Positions 17,562 to 25,944 of a stretch of 41,414 nucleotides of DNA are shown here, one piece after another. Origin of the DNA: Acidimicrobiia bacterium (GTDB lineage Bacteria > Actinomycetota > Acidimicrobiia > Acidimicrobiales > Poriferisodalaceae); NCBI GenBank assembly GCA_022821985.1, contig JAJECP010000023.1, positions 1 to 41,414 of the forward strand, read 5' to 3'. Position 1 is the first letter of the stretch, and every line of letters starts with the position of its first letter. The position numbers were made by a program, and so were the translations under genes. The notes under the pieces are model-generated. The model was not told the origin of the DNA. It made no database searches and saw only the letters and a list, made by a program, of their open reading frames with translations.

Positions 17562-18611
17562 TCACGGCAGGATCGGCAACGACACCCGCAGGTTGCCGGC
17601 GTTCCAGGCGCCGAGCGCCGGGGCGACGTTTACCTCGTAGGTAGACATGGCCTCCGTCAGCACATGGCCCGCAAACGGCCCGATCGACGAGAGATCGGTG
17701 GCATCGGTGCGCAGCGAGTCCACACGCAGCACCACCCACAGCTCACCGGTCGGGCTCGCTGCAGACGGCAGCAGCAGCGGCGCTGTCAGTTCGCCGGGCT
17801 CCAGTTCGAGCAGAGCCAGCGCGAGCTCGCCGCCGCCGAACAGATCGAAGGGCTGGCCGCAGCCGATAGTGCCGTCAGTCTCGGTGAGTCCGGGCAGATT
17901 GACCGCGGCAGCGACATCGCCGAGGGGCTCACCAGCCTGTACGCTGTCGGAAGCCGCGACGGCGTCGGCCTCGGATGTCACGGCCAGCGCACTCACACAG
18001 TGAGGCGTCGCCAGCCGCTCGATGCTGGGATCGTCTTCGATGGCGCGCTGCTGAGCGAACTCCTCGAAGGGGCCCTCGAGGTGGGCCTGCACCTGCGCAT
18101 TGATCTCTGCGTCAGGGAGGCCGATGTCGACCGGGAAGCCCGATTCGTCCAGCGCGATGCCGGCGAGGCGCAGCTGAATCATCGACGTGAGCCGGGACAC
18201 GAATTCCTCGTGCGTCGGGTTCTCCGGGTCGTCCATGAGGGTGAGAGGTGACTCGACGATGTTGGCTCGCACATCACCGATGAGGATCTGACCGCCTGGG
18301 AAGCTCGCCGCAACGGCGTCAGCGTCGGCCAGCAGCGCTTGATATGCGGTTTCCTGAGCTGCGCGCGCCGCGTCACGCTCGGCGCGATCGGCGTCCTCTT
18401 GCGCTTGTCGCTCGGCTTCGGTGGCGGCAGCTTGCGCCGCCTCTCGTGACACGACGCCGTCGCCGTCGGTGTCGAGCTCGGCAATGAGCTCGGCGTCGGG
18501 CTCAGGTTCGAGCCCAGTGTGAATGGTGACGACGTCGCCATCGTCCGCACATGCGAACGTCAGCAGTGCCACCAGCACCAGCGGAGCCAGCAGCGCAGCT
18601 CGTCGAGACAT
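17562..18611 (-). CDS. SurA/PpiC-like lipoprotein with an EF-hand-like loop
   Basis: A 349-residue lipoprotein. GGGGAG is 4 nt before ATG 18611. A short basic start and hydrophobic stretch end in the lipobox LLTFAC (Cys near residue 21). DTDGDGVVSREA (near 45-57) matches a calcium-binding EF-hand/dockerin-type loop. An alanine-glutamate-rich helix follows (EAERQAQEDADRAERDAARA), then a SurA-N-like helical part (DPENPTHEEFVSRLTSMIQL) and a degenerate parvulin-like domain (CVSALAVTSEADAVA ... ETDGTIGCGQPFDLF ... LELEPGELTAPLLLP). It probably acts outside the membrane as a folding factor for secreted proteins. Catalytic parvulin residues are not clearly kept, so a chaperone-only role is possible. 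It sits between mfd and mazG. Confidence 0.75.
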   Translation of the reverse strand: MSRRAALLAPLVLVALLTFACADDGDVVTIHTGLEPEPDAELIAELDTDGDGVVSREAAQAAATEAERQAQEDADRAERDAARAAQETAYQALLADADAVAASFPGGQILIGDVRANIVESPLTLMDDPENPTHEEFVSRLTSMIQLRLAGIALDESGFPVDIGLPDAEINAQVQAHLEGPFEEFAQQRAIEDDPSIERLATPHCVSALAVTSEADAVAASDSVQAGEPLGDVAAAVNLPGLTETDGTIGCGQPFDLFGGGELALALLELEPGELTAPLLLPSAASPTGELWVVLRVDSLRTDATDLSSIGPFAGHVLTEAMSTYEVNVAPALGAWNAGNLRVSLPILP

Positions 18612-18669
18612 GGAACTCCCCCTGGCACGCACTGCGGGCAGGCTAGGTGCTGGCCGCGCCGGCAGTGCT

Positions 18670-21600
18670 TCACCCCGATGCAGCCGAGGGCCGCAGCTGC
18701 TGGCAGAAGGCGAACAGGTGCCCGACCGTGGCCGGCTTCAGCGCACGGACCGACAGCTGCACCTCCCGGTCGTCAGCTTTGTACCGGGCCGCGCTGAACG
18801 GCGTGCCAGCACAGATGCGCCGCATGCGCAGCTCCTCGCTCGCTGTGAGCACGAGCGGCCCGAAACGCACCCTGCCGCCGTCGTGGCCGGGAGCGAACGC
18901 CACGGTTCGCATGCCGAGCCGGTGACACTCGGTGCGCAGCAGCGCGATGTGCAGCAGCGTCTGCGCTGCGTCGGGGACAGGTCCGTAACGGTCGATCCAT
19001 TCGGCCTCGATGTCTGCCACCTCGACCAGCTCGGTCACGGCCCCGAGACGGCGATACGCCTCGAGGCGGCCCGTAGCGTCAGCCACGTAGTCGTCGGGCA
19101 GGTGTGCCGCCAGGGGCAGGTCGATCACGATCTCCGCAGGCTGGTCAGGTGTCTCGCCGTTCAAGGAGGCGACCGCCTCGCTGACGAGCTCGCAGTAGAG
19201 GTCGTAACCGACAGCCGCGATGTGCCCCGACTGCACGCCGCTGAGCAGGTTGCCCGCGCCGCGCAGCTGAAGGTCGCGCATGGCAATCCGGTACCCCGAG
19301 CCCAATTCGGTGGACTCGCCGATCGTGCGGAGTCGCTCATGGGCCTCTTCGGACAGCGAACGGCCCTCAGGGTGGAACAGGTATGCGTAGGCACGCTGGC
19401 CGGACCGGCCCACACGCCCGCGGATCTGGTGCAACTGCCCGAGCCCCAGCAGATCCGCGCGATCCACGACCAGCGTGTTGACGCTCGGCATGTCGATGCC
19501 CGATTCGATGATGGTCGTACAGACCAGCACGTCGTAGGCGCCGGCCCAGAAATCGATGACGATCTGCTCCAGCGTGCCCTCGTCCATCTGGCCGTGCGCC
19601 ACAGCGATCCGCGCCTCGGGCACCAGTTCTGCCAAGCCCGCCGCCACCACATCGATGTCGGCAACCCGGTTGTGCACGAAGAACACCTGGCCCTCGCGCA
19701 GCAGCTCCCGACGAATGGCCTCACTGACGGCGCGCTCGTCGTACGCGCCGACGTGGGTGAGAATGGGCTGGCGCTCGGCGGGCGGCGTTTGCAGCAGCGA
19801 CAGGTCCCGGATGCCGGTGAGTGCCATCTCGAGCGTGCGCGGAATGGGCGTGGCAGTCAGCGTCAGCACATCGACTTCGGCACGCAGGTGCTTGATGGAC
19901 TCCTTGTGGCTCACGCCAAAACGCTGCTCCTCGTCGACCACCAGCAGACCCAAGTTCTTGAACTTGACGTCGTCCGACAGCAGCCGGTGCGTGCCGATCA
20001 CCACATCTACGGTTCCGTCCGCGACCCCGCCGACCACTGCGCGCTGTTCGGCGGGCGTGAGAAAGCGGCTCAGCACCTCGACCCGGACGGGATGATCCGC
20101 ATAACGCTCAGCGAACGTCTGGTGGTGCTGTTGGGCCAGCAGCGTGGTCGGCACCAGCACCGCCGCCTGTTTCCCGGCGCTCACCGCGCAGAACGCTGCC
20201 CGTACCGCCACCTCCGTCTTGCCGAAGCCGACATCGCCGCACACCAGTCGATCCATGGGCACAGGCTCTGCCATGTCCGCCAGCACCTCGTCGATCGTGC
20301 GGCGCTGATCGGGCGTAGGCGTGTAGATGAAACTGTCGGCCAGCTCTGCCATGCCCAGGCCGTGCGGATCGAATGCGTTGCCCGATGTGGTGATCCGTCG
20401 CTGGTACAGCACCACCAGCTCCTGGGCGATCTCGGCCACCGCGGCACGCACCTTGGCCTTCTGGCGCTGGAAATCGCTGCCACCCATGCGGCTGAGCCGG
20501 GGCGTCTCCCCGCCGATATACGGGCGGATGAAATCGATCTGCTCGGTGGGCAGGTAGAGACGGTCGGTTCCCCGGAACTCCAGCTCGAGGTAATCGCGCT
20601 CGTCGTCGCCGAAGGCTCGCCGGACGAGCCCTGCATAACGGGCGATGCCGTGATGGTGATGCACGACAAAATCACCGACGCTCAGATCCTCGAACGACGG
20701 CACCACGCCGGTCCGGCGTCGGGCTGCGCGATGGGCACGGCGGCGTCCGGTGAACTCCGCCTCCGGCAGCACCGCCACTCCGGCTGCAGGCGCAATGAAG
20801 CCGCCTTCGACGGGCGCCACCACAACGTGACCGCCGGGCGTCGGGGCGAAGCTGCCCGGTTCACGGTGCAGGCGCAGCGGCACCTCCTCCGCGCTCAGCG
20901 CATCAGCGAGACGGACCGCCGAGCTGTCGCCCTCGGTCGCCACGACGACAATGGGTCGCGCCGTACCGCCGCCCTCGTGATGCTGTGCACTGCTGGCCTC
21001 GTGATGCTGCGCCCCGGTCACGAGCCGGCGGAGCTGCCCCACGAGGCGCGTCGGATCGCCCGCGGCGGGCAGCCACAGCTCGGTGGCGATGTGCGGGCCC
21101 GGCAGGCCGTCCGCCGTGGGTGCCGCCGTAGAGTCGACCGACCACACCGCTGAGGGGCAGTGCGCCAGCAACCGATCGAATGCAACATGCAGCGGCGGGA
21201 ACGGAGCCGGGGCATCGTCAGGGGCACTATCGCAGCCCTCATGGCCACGGCCAGGACTCCGCAGACCCCACGTCACTGCCAGCGACTGCGTGAGGTCATC
21301 GGTCTCTGCCTTGATGTCGGCGGCACGATCAGCGAGCCGCCGCGGCTCGCAGAGCAACACCAGCGAGTCGGGCGCCAGCAGGTCCGGCAGCACGATCTCG
21401 TCTGGGGCGAGCCACGGCAGCCACGACTCCATCCCGTCGAAGAGCTCGCCCCGGCTCAGGCGCTCCATGTGCTCGGCGCACCACGGCTCGCTGACGGCCA
21501 AGGCGGCGGCGCGCTCTCGCATAACAGCGTCAGGCCGCATCTCTCGTGCCGGGTAGATCTGCATCTGCGCAAGCTCCGCCACCGAACGCTGATCGGCAAC

Positions 21601-22278
21601 CGAGAACTGTGTGAGACGGTCCACCTCGTCGCCCCACAGATCGATGCGCGCCGGCGCGTCGGCCGTGGGGCAGAAGACATCCACGATCCCGCCGCGCACC
21701 GCAATCTCGCCTCGATGCTCCACCTGATGTTCCCGCCGGTAGCCCCACGCCACCAGCTGCGACACCAGCTCGCCCAAGTCGCACCGGTCGCCCCGTGCGA
21801 CGCGCAGCGATGCTGCCTCGTTGCCGAGAGCGTTCGGGCTGAGCCGCTGCAACAACGCCCGAATGGGCGCCACGATCACCTCGACCCTCGGCTGTGGATC
21901 AGGCGAGGTGCCTGCTGTGGTCGTGCTTCGCAGCGCCTCCAGCACCGCCAGCCGGCGACCCATCGTCTCGGTTGCCGGGCTCACGCGCTCGAACGGCAGC
22001 GTCTCCCACGCCGCAAACAGCGCTACCTGTCCTTCCCCCAGCCAGGTGCGGAGATCCTCCGCGTAGCGCTCGGCTTCGTTGGCGGTAGCGGTGACAACAA
22101 GGATCGGTGTGCGCGATCCCAGCGTCGCCAATCCGGCGGCGACGAAGGGGCGGGCTCCCTCGGCCACGGCAATCGAGCCGGACGCCCGGCCCAGCATCGA
22201 CACGAAGCCGTGGTCGTTGCCGAGGCGCTCGGTCAGCCCCCGCAACGGTGCGTCGCTGACTGGGCTTGCCGGGCTCAC
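18670..22278 (-). CDS. mfd: Transcription-repair coupling factor Mfd
   Basis: A 1202-residue Mfd starting at GTG 22278 (GTGA overlap with pth). The UvrB-like N-terminal region (LFAAWETLPFERVSP) is followed by the CarD-like RNA polymerase-interacting domain (DFVVHHHHGIARYAGL, DRLYLPTEQID, near 525-590), then the RecG-like motor: Walker A GDVGFGKTEVA near 683, DEEQRFGV near 780, TLTATPIPRTLEMAL, and ATTIIESGIDMP-type motif (CTTIIESGID), ending in the TRCF domain. It displaces stalled RNA polymerase and brings in UvrA. A short in-frame direct repeat encodes AQHHEASSAQHHE (12-bp identical cores at 20974-20985 and 20998-21009), a lineage-specific loop. Length is normal. Confidence 0.97.
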   Translation of the reverse strand: MSPASPVSDAPLRGLTERLGNDHGFVSMLGRASGSIAVAEGARPFVAAGLATLGSRTPILVVTATANEAERYAEDLRTWLGEGQVALFAAWETLPFERVSPATETMGRRLAVLEALRSTTTAGTSPDPQPRVEVIVAPIRALLQRLSPNALGNEAASLRVARGDRCDLGELVSQLVAWGYRREHQVEHRGEIAVRGGIVDVFCPTADAPARIDLWGDEVDRLTQFSVADQRSVAELAQMQIYPAREMRPDAVMRERAAALAVSEPWCAEHMERLSRGELFDGMESWLPWLAPDEIVLPDLLAPDSLVLLCEPRRLADRAADIKAETDDLTQSLAVTWGLRSPGRGHEGCDSAPDDAPAPFPPLHVAFDRLLAHCPSAVWSVDSTAAPTADGLPGPHIATELWLPAAGDPTRLVGQLRRLVTGAQHHEASSAQHHEGGGTARPIVVVATEGDSSAVRLADALSAEEVPLRLHREPGSFAPTPGGHVVVAPVEGGFIAPAAGVAVLPEAEFTGRRRAHRAARRRTGVVPSFEDLSVGDFVVHHHHGIARYAGLVRRAFGDDERDYLELEFRGTDRLYLPTEQIDFIRPYIGGETPRLSRMGGSDFQRQKAKVRAAVAEIAQELVVLYQRRITTSGNAFDPHGLGMAELADSFIYTPTPDQRRTIDEVLADMAEPVPMDRLVCGDVGFGKTEVAVRAAFCAVSAGKQAAVLVPTTLLAQQHHQTFAERYADHPVRVEVLSRFLTPAEQRAVVGGVADGTVDVVIGTHRLLSDDVKFKNLGLLVVDEEQRFGVSHKESIKHLRAEVDVLTLTATPIPRTLEMALTGIRDLSLLQTPPAERQPILTHVGAYDERAVSEAIRRELLREGQVFFVHNRVADIDVVAAGLAELVPEARIAVAHGQMDEGTLEQIVIDFWAGAYDVLVCTTIIESGIDMPSVNTLVVDRADLLGLGQLHQIRGRVGRSGQRAYAYLFHPEGRSLSEEAHERLRTIGESTELGSGYRIAMRDLQLRGAGNLLSGVQSGHIAAVGYDLYCELVSEAVASLNGETPDQPAEIVIDLPLAAHLPDDYVADATGRLEAYRRLGAVTELVEVADIEAEWIDRYGPVPDAAQTLLHIALLRTECHRLGMRTVAFAPGHDGGRVRFGPLVLTASEELRMRRICAGTPFSAARYKADDREVQLSVRALKPATVGHLFAFCQQLRPSAASG

Positions 22279-22916
22279 TGGGCTTGGGGATCCCGTCCCC
22301 GCCGCCGAGCGTTCGTGACGGTCATCGCCGCCTCCATGCCCTCGCGCACCAGCACCTCAAGCCCTGCTACCGCGAGGTCTACGGCTGTGTCGATCAATGG
22401 CTCTTCGTGACCCCTCGGCCGCTGCAGCACCCACTTCTTGCCGGCTTCGGGCCGGGGCGGCTTTCCAATGCCGATGCGCAGTCGCGCGAAGTCCCGAGTG
22501 CCGAGCTGGTTGGCGATCGACGCCAAGCCGTTGTGACCGGCGGTCCCGCCGCCCGACTTTAAACGCACCTGGCCGGGCTCGAGGTCGAGCTCATCATGGA
22601 CGACGACAAGGCGTGACGGCTCGACGATGCCGTGGCGCTTCACCAGCACGCCTACGCTGCGGCCGCTCTCGTTCATGAACGTGGTCGGGCATGCGAGCGT
22701 GAGGCGACGCTCGCCCAGCGTGGCCTGTGCCACTCGAGCGTGCTCGCGTCGCTGCACCGCGAAGTCGCACCGGAGCTTCGAGGCCCAGCGTTCGGTGGCC
22801 TCGGCTCCCACGTTGTGACGGCTTCCGGCATAGCGCTCGCCAGGATTGCCGAGACCCACCACCAGCCAGTCTGCGGCTGTTCCCCGCCGCGCGGCCGCCC
22901 GGCGGAACACGGACAC
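22275..22916 (-). CDS. pth: Peptidyl-tRNA hydrolase
   Basis: A 213-residue Pth with start GTG 22916. LVVGLGNPGERYAGSRHNVG carries the catalytic His, CPTTFMNESGRSVG the substrate Asn, and VVHDELDLEPGQVRLKSGGG the catalytic Asp and the next signature, with GTAGHNGLASI following. It frees tRNA from peptidyl-tRNAs dropped by the ribosome. About 15 N-terminal residues precede the usual family start; an internal start is possible. It lies 8 nt after rplY and overlaps mfd by GTGA, giving an rplY-pth-mfd operon. The C-terminal tail (NARRRGRDPQAQ) is basic. Confidence 0.95.
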   Translation of the reverse strand: MSVFRRAAARRGTAADWLVVGLGNPGERYAGSRHNVGAEATERWASKLRCDFAVQRREHARVAQATLGERRLTLACPTTFMNESGRSVGVLVKRHGIVEPSRLVVVHDELDLEPGQVRLKSGGGTAGHNGLASIANQLGTRDFARLRIGIGKPPRPEAGKKWVLQRPRGHEEPLIDTAVDLAVAGLEVLVREGMEAAMTVTNARRRGRDPQAQ

Positions 22917-22924
22917 CGGGGCGT

Positions 22925-23569
22925 TCAGTCCTCGTCGTCGGCTTCGTCAGGGTCGTCGAGGGCGTCAGCGTCGGCCGGCTCGCCTTCCTCGTCGACCTGC
23001 TCGGCGGCGACGGCAGCGCGCGTCCGCTGTGCGATCGCTACCAGCGTGTCGTCGTCGAGCAAGCTTTCCATGCCCTCCGGCAGGGTGAGATCGCTGACGC
23101 GGATCGGGTTGTCCAGCGAGAGCGACTCCACGTCGACGTCGAAGGCCGGGGGGATCACCCCCGCGGGCGATTCGACGTGCAGCGACATGAGCTGCTGCTG
23201 CACCACTGCGCCCTCACGGCCCGCCTGCGCCGCCTCGCCGACCAGCCGGATTGGCACATCCACCACCAGGCGCTCGTCGAGCGAGATCAGCAGGAAATCG
23301 ACATGCGTAACGCGGTTGGCGATCGTGTCGCGTTGCATGTCCTTGACGATGGTGAGGTGGTTCTTGCCCTCGACCTCGAGGGTGATGATCGCGTTCGGGC
23401 CCGCTGCGTTCAGCGCAGCCCGAAACCGCAGCCGGTCCAGCGTGATCGACACGGGCTCGCTGCCGTGGCCGTACATCACTGCCGGGATCTTGTCTTCGGC
23501 GCGCAGACGCCGCGATGGACCCGAGCCGGTGGCATGACGGGTCTCGGCGATGAGCTTCAGCTGTTCCAT
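22925..23569 (-). CDS. rplY: 50S ribosomal protein bL25 (CTC/TL5 form)
   Basis: A 214-residue long-form L25. The N-terminal 5S rRNA-binding domain starts MEQLKLIAETR and includes GSGPSRRLRAEDKIPAVMYG; the second, TL5/CTC domain spans about residues 100-190 (EAAQAGREGAVVQQQLMSLH, ESLSLDNPIRVSDL). It ends in a very acidic tail (DEEGEPADADALDDPDEADD). It binds 5S rRNA in the large subunit; the long form is linked to stress in other bacteria. ATG 23569 is preferred to the upstream in-frame start because GAAAGGG lies before it at good spacing. The next gene, pth, is 8 nt away. Confidence 0.93.
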   Translation of the reverse strand: MEQLKLIAETRHATGSGPSRRLRAEDKIPAVMYGHGSEPVSITLDRLRFRAALNAAGPNAIITLEVEGKNHLTIVKDMQRDTIANRVTHVDFLLISLDERLVVDVPIRLVGEAAQAGREGAVVQQQLMSLHVESPAGVIPPAFDVDVESLSLDNPIRVSDLTLPEGMESLLDDDTLVAIAQRTRAAVAAEQVDEEGEPADADALDDPDEADDED

Positions 23570-23626
23570 GCTGGCCCTTTCGAGCACTGGGCGCCTAGTC
23601 GATAGCGACGAGACAGCCTACGAGTC

Positions 23627-24610
23627 TCAGAACAGGTTCTGGCCGTCGAAGATCTCCGACACCGATGCGTCCTCGAACACCGATTCCAGGGCATCGGCGA
23701 ACACGCCAGCGACGCTCAGCACCACCAGCTTGTCGAACTGCTTTGAGCTGGGGATCGGCACGGTGTTGGTGACGATGACCTGGCTCAGCGAGGAGTTCTT
23801 CAAGCGGTCCACCGCCGGCTCGGAGAACAGGCCGTGCGTGCTCGCACACATCACGTCGGCGGCGCCGTTGGCGACCAGCGTCTCGGTGGCCGAGCAGATG
23901 GTGCCCGCGGTGTCGATCATGTCGTCGATGATCACGCAGGTGCGGCCCGCCACCTCGCCCATGATGCCGAGCGCCTCTGACTCGTTGGCGTTGTCGGTGG
24001 CACGACGCTTGTAGATCGACGCGACGTCACAGCCCAGCCGTGTCGCGTAGCGCTCCGCCACCTTCACTCGGCCGGTGTCTGGCGACACGATCACCGAGTC
24101 GGGGCCCATGACGCCGGACAAGTAGTCGATGAGCACCGGCGCGGCCGTCAGATGATCCACCGGGCCGTCGAAGAAACCCTGGATCTGACCGCTGTGCAGG
24201 TCGATCGACACGAGACGCTCAGCCCCGGCGACGGTGAACAGGTCGGCCAGCAGGCGTGCGGTGATCGGCTCGCGGCCGGCTGCCTTGCGATCCTGGCGGG
24301 CGTACCCATACAGCGGCGCCACTGCGGTGATGCGCTTGGCCGAAGCGCGCCGGGCGGCGTCGACCATGATGAGCTGCTCCATGATCGCGTCGTTGGGGCT
24401 CATGGTCTCGCAGGCGGCATGGCTCTGGATGATGAACACATCGCCGCCGCGGATCGACTCGGCAAACTTGCACTTGATCTCGCCGTTGGCGAAATCGATG
24501 AGCCCAGGGTCGCCGAGTTCTACGCCGAGCTGCTCGGCAATCTCGGTCGCCAACTCCGGATTCGCCCTGCCGCTGAACAAGTGCAGGCGCTTCTTGGTGA
24601 CCAGCTCCAT
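23627..24610 (-). CDS. prs: Ribose-phosphate pyrophosphokinase
   Basis: A 327-residue PRPP synthetase. ATG 24610 is chosen because it follows AAAGGA at 7 nt and matches the family start (MELVTKKRLHLFSGRANPEL); the open frame upstream is not homologous. Motifs are FANGEIKCKFAESIRG, the divalent-metal signature DLHSGQIQGFFDGPVDHL and the PRPP-loop CVIIDDMIDTAGTI, with the flexible-loop arginines in YKRRATDNANES. It makes 5-phosphoribosyl diphosphate from ribose-5-phosphate and ATP for nucleotide, His and Trp synthesis. The 200-bp gap to the upstream glmU-like gene could hold its own promoter or leader, but no clear element was seen. glmU-prs-rplY-pth order is common in Actinobacteria. Confidence 0.97.
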   Translation of the reverse strand: MELVTKKRLHLFSGRANPELATEIAEQLGVELGDPGLIDFANGEIKCKFAESIRGGDVFIIQSHAACETMSPNDAIMEQLIMVDAARRASAKRITAVAPLYGYARQDRKAAGREPITARLLADLFTVAGAERLVSIDLHSGQIQGFFDGPVDHLTAAPVLIDYLSGVMGPDSVIVSPDTGRVKVAERYATRLGCDVASIYKRRATDNANESEALGIMGEVAGRTCVIIDDMIDTAGTICSATETLVANGAADVMCASTHGLFSEPAVDRLKNSSLSQVIVTNTVPIPSSKQFDKLVVLSVAGVFADALESVFEDASVSEIFDGQNLF

Positions 24611-24810
24611 TGCGTGTTCCTTTCGCAGCAGTCCCCTGGGCGCCGCGCTCAGCGCAGACGCCTTCACAGCAGCACTAGCTGGGGATTGGGCAGAACGCTC
24701 GGCAATGGGTTTTGGCGGCATGTTCAGCAGTCCGGCGACAGTTGTGAGACTACCCGACCGCACCGCCGGAACCCCGGAGATTCAGGCATTATTGGCTGTG
24801 CAGCGGATGC

Positions 24811-25620
24811 TCAGCGGCTTGTGCGCGCAGCCAGCGCCGCTTCGCAGGCCGCGAGCTGATCGGCGTCGTTCACGCCCATCGCTTCAGATGCGTCGTCGAG
24901 AGCCACCGCGGTGATCGATTCGCCGCTGCGGGCGAGCAGGCCGATGGCGTCGGGGAGGTAGTACTCAGAGGCGGCGTTTGCGAGACGCAGCTGCGGCAAC
25001 ACCTGGCGCAGCTTGGCCGCGTCGAAGCAGTACACGCCAGCATTGATCTCGTTGATCTGCGCCACCGATGGCGTCGCATCGCGTTGCTCGACGACCGTCA
25101 GGCCGGCCGCGTCACGCACGATGCGTCCATAGCCGGTGGGATCGCTGACGTGAGCCGTCAGCAAGCTGGCGGCGGCACCGGCGCGGCGTCGCTCAGCGAC
25201 GACGTGCCGCAGCGTCGTCGCTCGCAGCAACGGCGTGTCGCCTGGCAACACCAGGACATCGCTGGCGTCTGGGTGCCGATCCAACGCGGACAGACCCACG
25301 CGTGCTGCGTCGCCGGTGCCGAGCTGGGCCGGTTGTGTCGCGAACATCAGCCGGTCGGCTTGGGGCGCTTCGGCCCCGACGGCCTCGCGGACCTGAGCTG
25401 CGCCGTGCCCGACCACCACCACGACCGGCGCCGCGTCGACTGCAGCCAAGGCATCAAGCACTCGCAGCACCATGGCACGGCCACCGATCAGGTGGAGCGG
25501 CTTCGGCAGGTCCGAGCCCATGCGGGTACCGGCGCCCGCTGCGAGCACGACGGCCGCGCACGGCGGCGTCATGGGGCCTGACGTCATCGGGTCAGGCGGC
25601 ATCGTGCTGGTTCGCCGCAT
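24811..25620 (-). CDS. GlmU-type N-acetylglucosamine-1-phosphate uridylyltransferase, single-domain
   Basis: A nucleotidyltransferase of about 269 residues matching only the N-terminal half of GlmU. AAVVLAAGAGTRMGSDLPKPLH is the nucleotide-binding loop (split here by naming only), QLGTGDAARVGL and VLPGDTPLL follow, then YGRIVRD, VEQRDA, EINAGVYCF and SEYYLPDAIGLL. The left-handed beta-helix acetyltransferase domain of bifunctional GlmU (450-495 residues) is absent, since the frame stops at 24811 right after the transferase fold. It should make UDP-GlcNAc if GlcNAc-1-P is supplied by another acetyltransferase, or use another sugar phosphate. Start is uncertain: ATGs at 25620, 25602, 25587 and 25572 all follow the tRNA gene and none has a good Shine-Dalgarno. 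Confidence 0.82.
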   Translation of the reverse strand: MRRTSTMPPDPMTSGPMTPPCAAVVLAAGAGTRMGSDLPKPLHLIGGRAMVLRVLDALAAVDAAPVVVVVGHGAAQVREAVGAEAPQADRLMFATQPAQLGTGDAARVGLSALDRHPDASDVLVLPGDTPLLRATTLRHVVAERRRAGAAASLLTAHVSDPTGYGRIVRDAAGLTVVEQRDATPSVAQINEINAGVYCFDAAKLRQVLPQLRLANAASEYYLPDAIGLLARSGESITAVALDDASEAMGVNDADQLAACEAALAARTSR

Positions 25621-25631
25621 GAAACCAAGTG

Positions 25632-25703
25632 TTCGGGGAGGAGGACTCGAACCTCCATTGCCGGGACCAAAACCCGATGTCCTACCAATTGAACGATCCC
25701 CGA
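25632..25703 (-). tRNA. tRNA-Gln (anticodon TTG)
   Basis: A 72-nt cloverleaf: acceptor TCGGGGA (25703-25697) pairs fully with TCCCCGA (25639-25633), discriminator A at 25632, no encoded CCA. The anticodon loop TTTTGGT gives TTG, decoding CAA. The T-arm reads GGAGGTTCGAGTCCTCC. It lies just upstream of the GlmU-like gene on the same strand. Confidence 0.93.
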
Positions 25704-25806
25704 TAGCGCCGGTCTCAGCAGGCGGGCTGCCTGTGGATCGAGGGTAGCGACCCGCTTCGGCGCCATCGTCACGAATTCGGCTCGTGGCAGTGCCCCTCGG
25801 AGGCGC

Positions 25807-25812
25807 TAGCGT
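25807..25812 (+). promoter_or_regulatory. Candidate -10 box for the bS22-like gene
   Basis: TAGCGT, identical to the box before the amidohydrolase at 4012, lies 10 nt before the ATG at 25823. No ribosome binding site is evident. Confidence 0.42.
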
Positions 25813-25822
25813 TCGGCTCTCC

Positions 25823-25918
25823 ATGGGATCGCTGGTCAAGAAGCGCCGCAAGCGGATGCGCAAGAAGAAGCACCGCAAGATGCTGCGGCGGACGCGCTAC
25901 CAGCGTCGCAACCGCTGA
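25823..25918 (+). CDS. Small ribosomal subunit protein bS22-like (AURKAIP1/COX24 domain)
   Basis: A 31-residue, extremely basic peptide starting MGSLVKKRRKRMRKKKHRK and ending RYQRRNR. It matches the AURKAIP1/COX24 motif KKRRKRMxKKKHRKxLRRTR seen in the actinobacterial 30S protein bS22, which sits near the decoding region. About 19 of 31 residues are Lys or Arg. It stands alone on the plus strand, divergent from the tRNA-Gln/GlmU side and convergent with ispE (26 nt to the ispE stop). The TAGCGT box upstream suggests its own leaderless or short-leader transcript. Confidence 0.88.
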   Translation: MGSLVKKRRKRMRKKKHRKMLRRTRYQRRNR

Positions 25919-25944
25919 CCTGCGTCCATCTGGGCAACCACCAA

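Noticed and set aside
18523..21153. 876-codon plus-strand frame opposite mfd
   Set aside because: It mirrors mfd, has Arg/His/Gln-rich shadow composition and no domain pattern, whereas mfd motifs are unambiguous.
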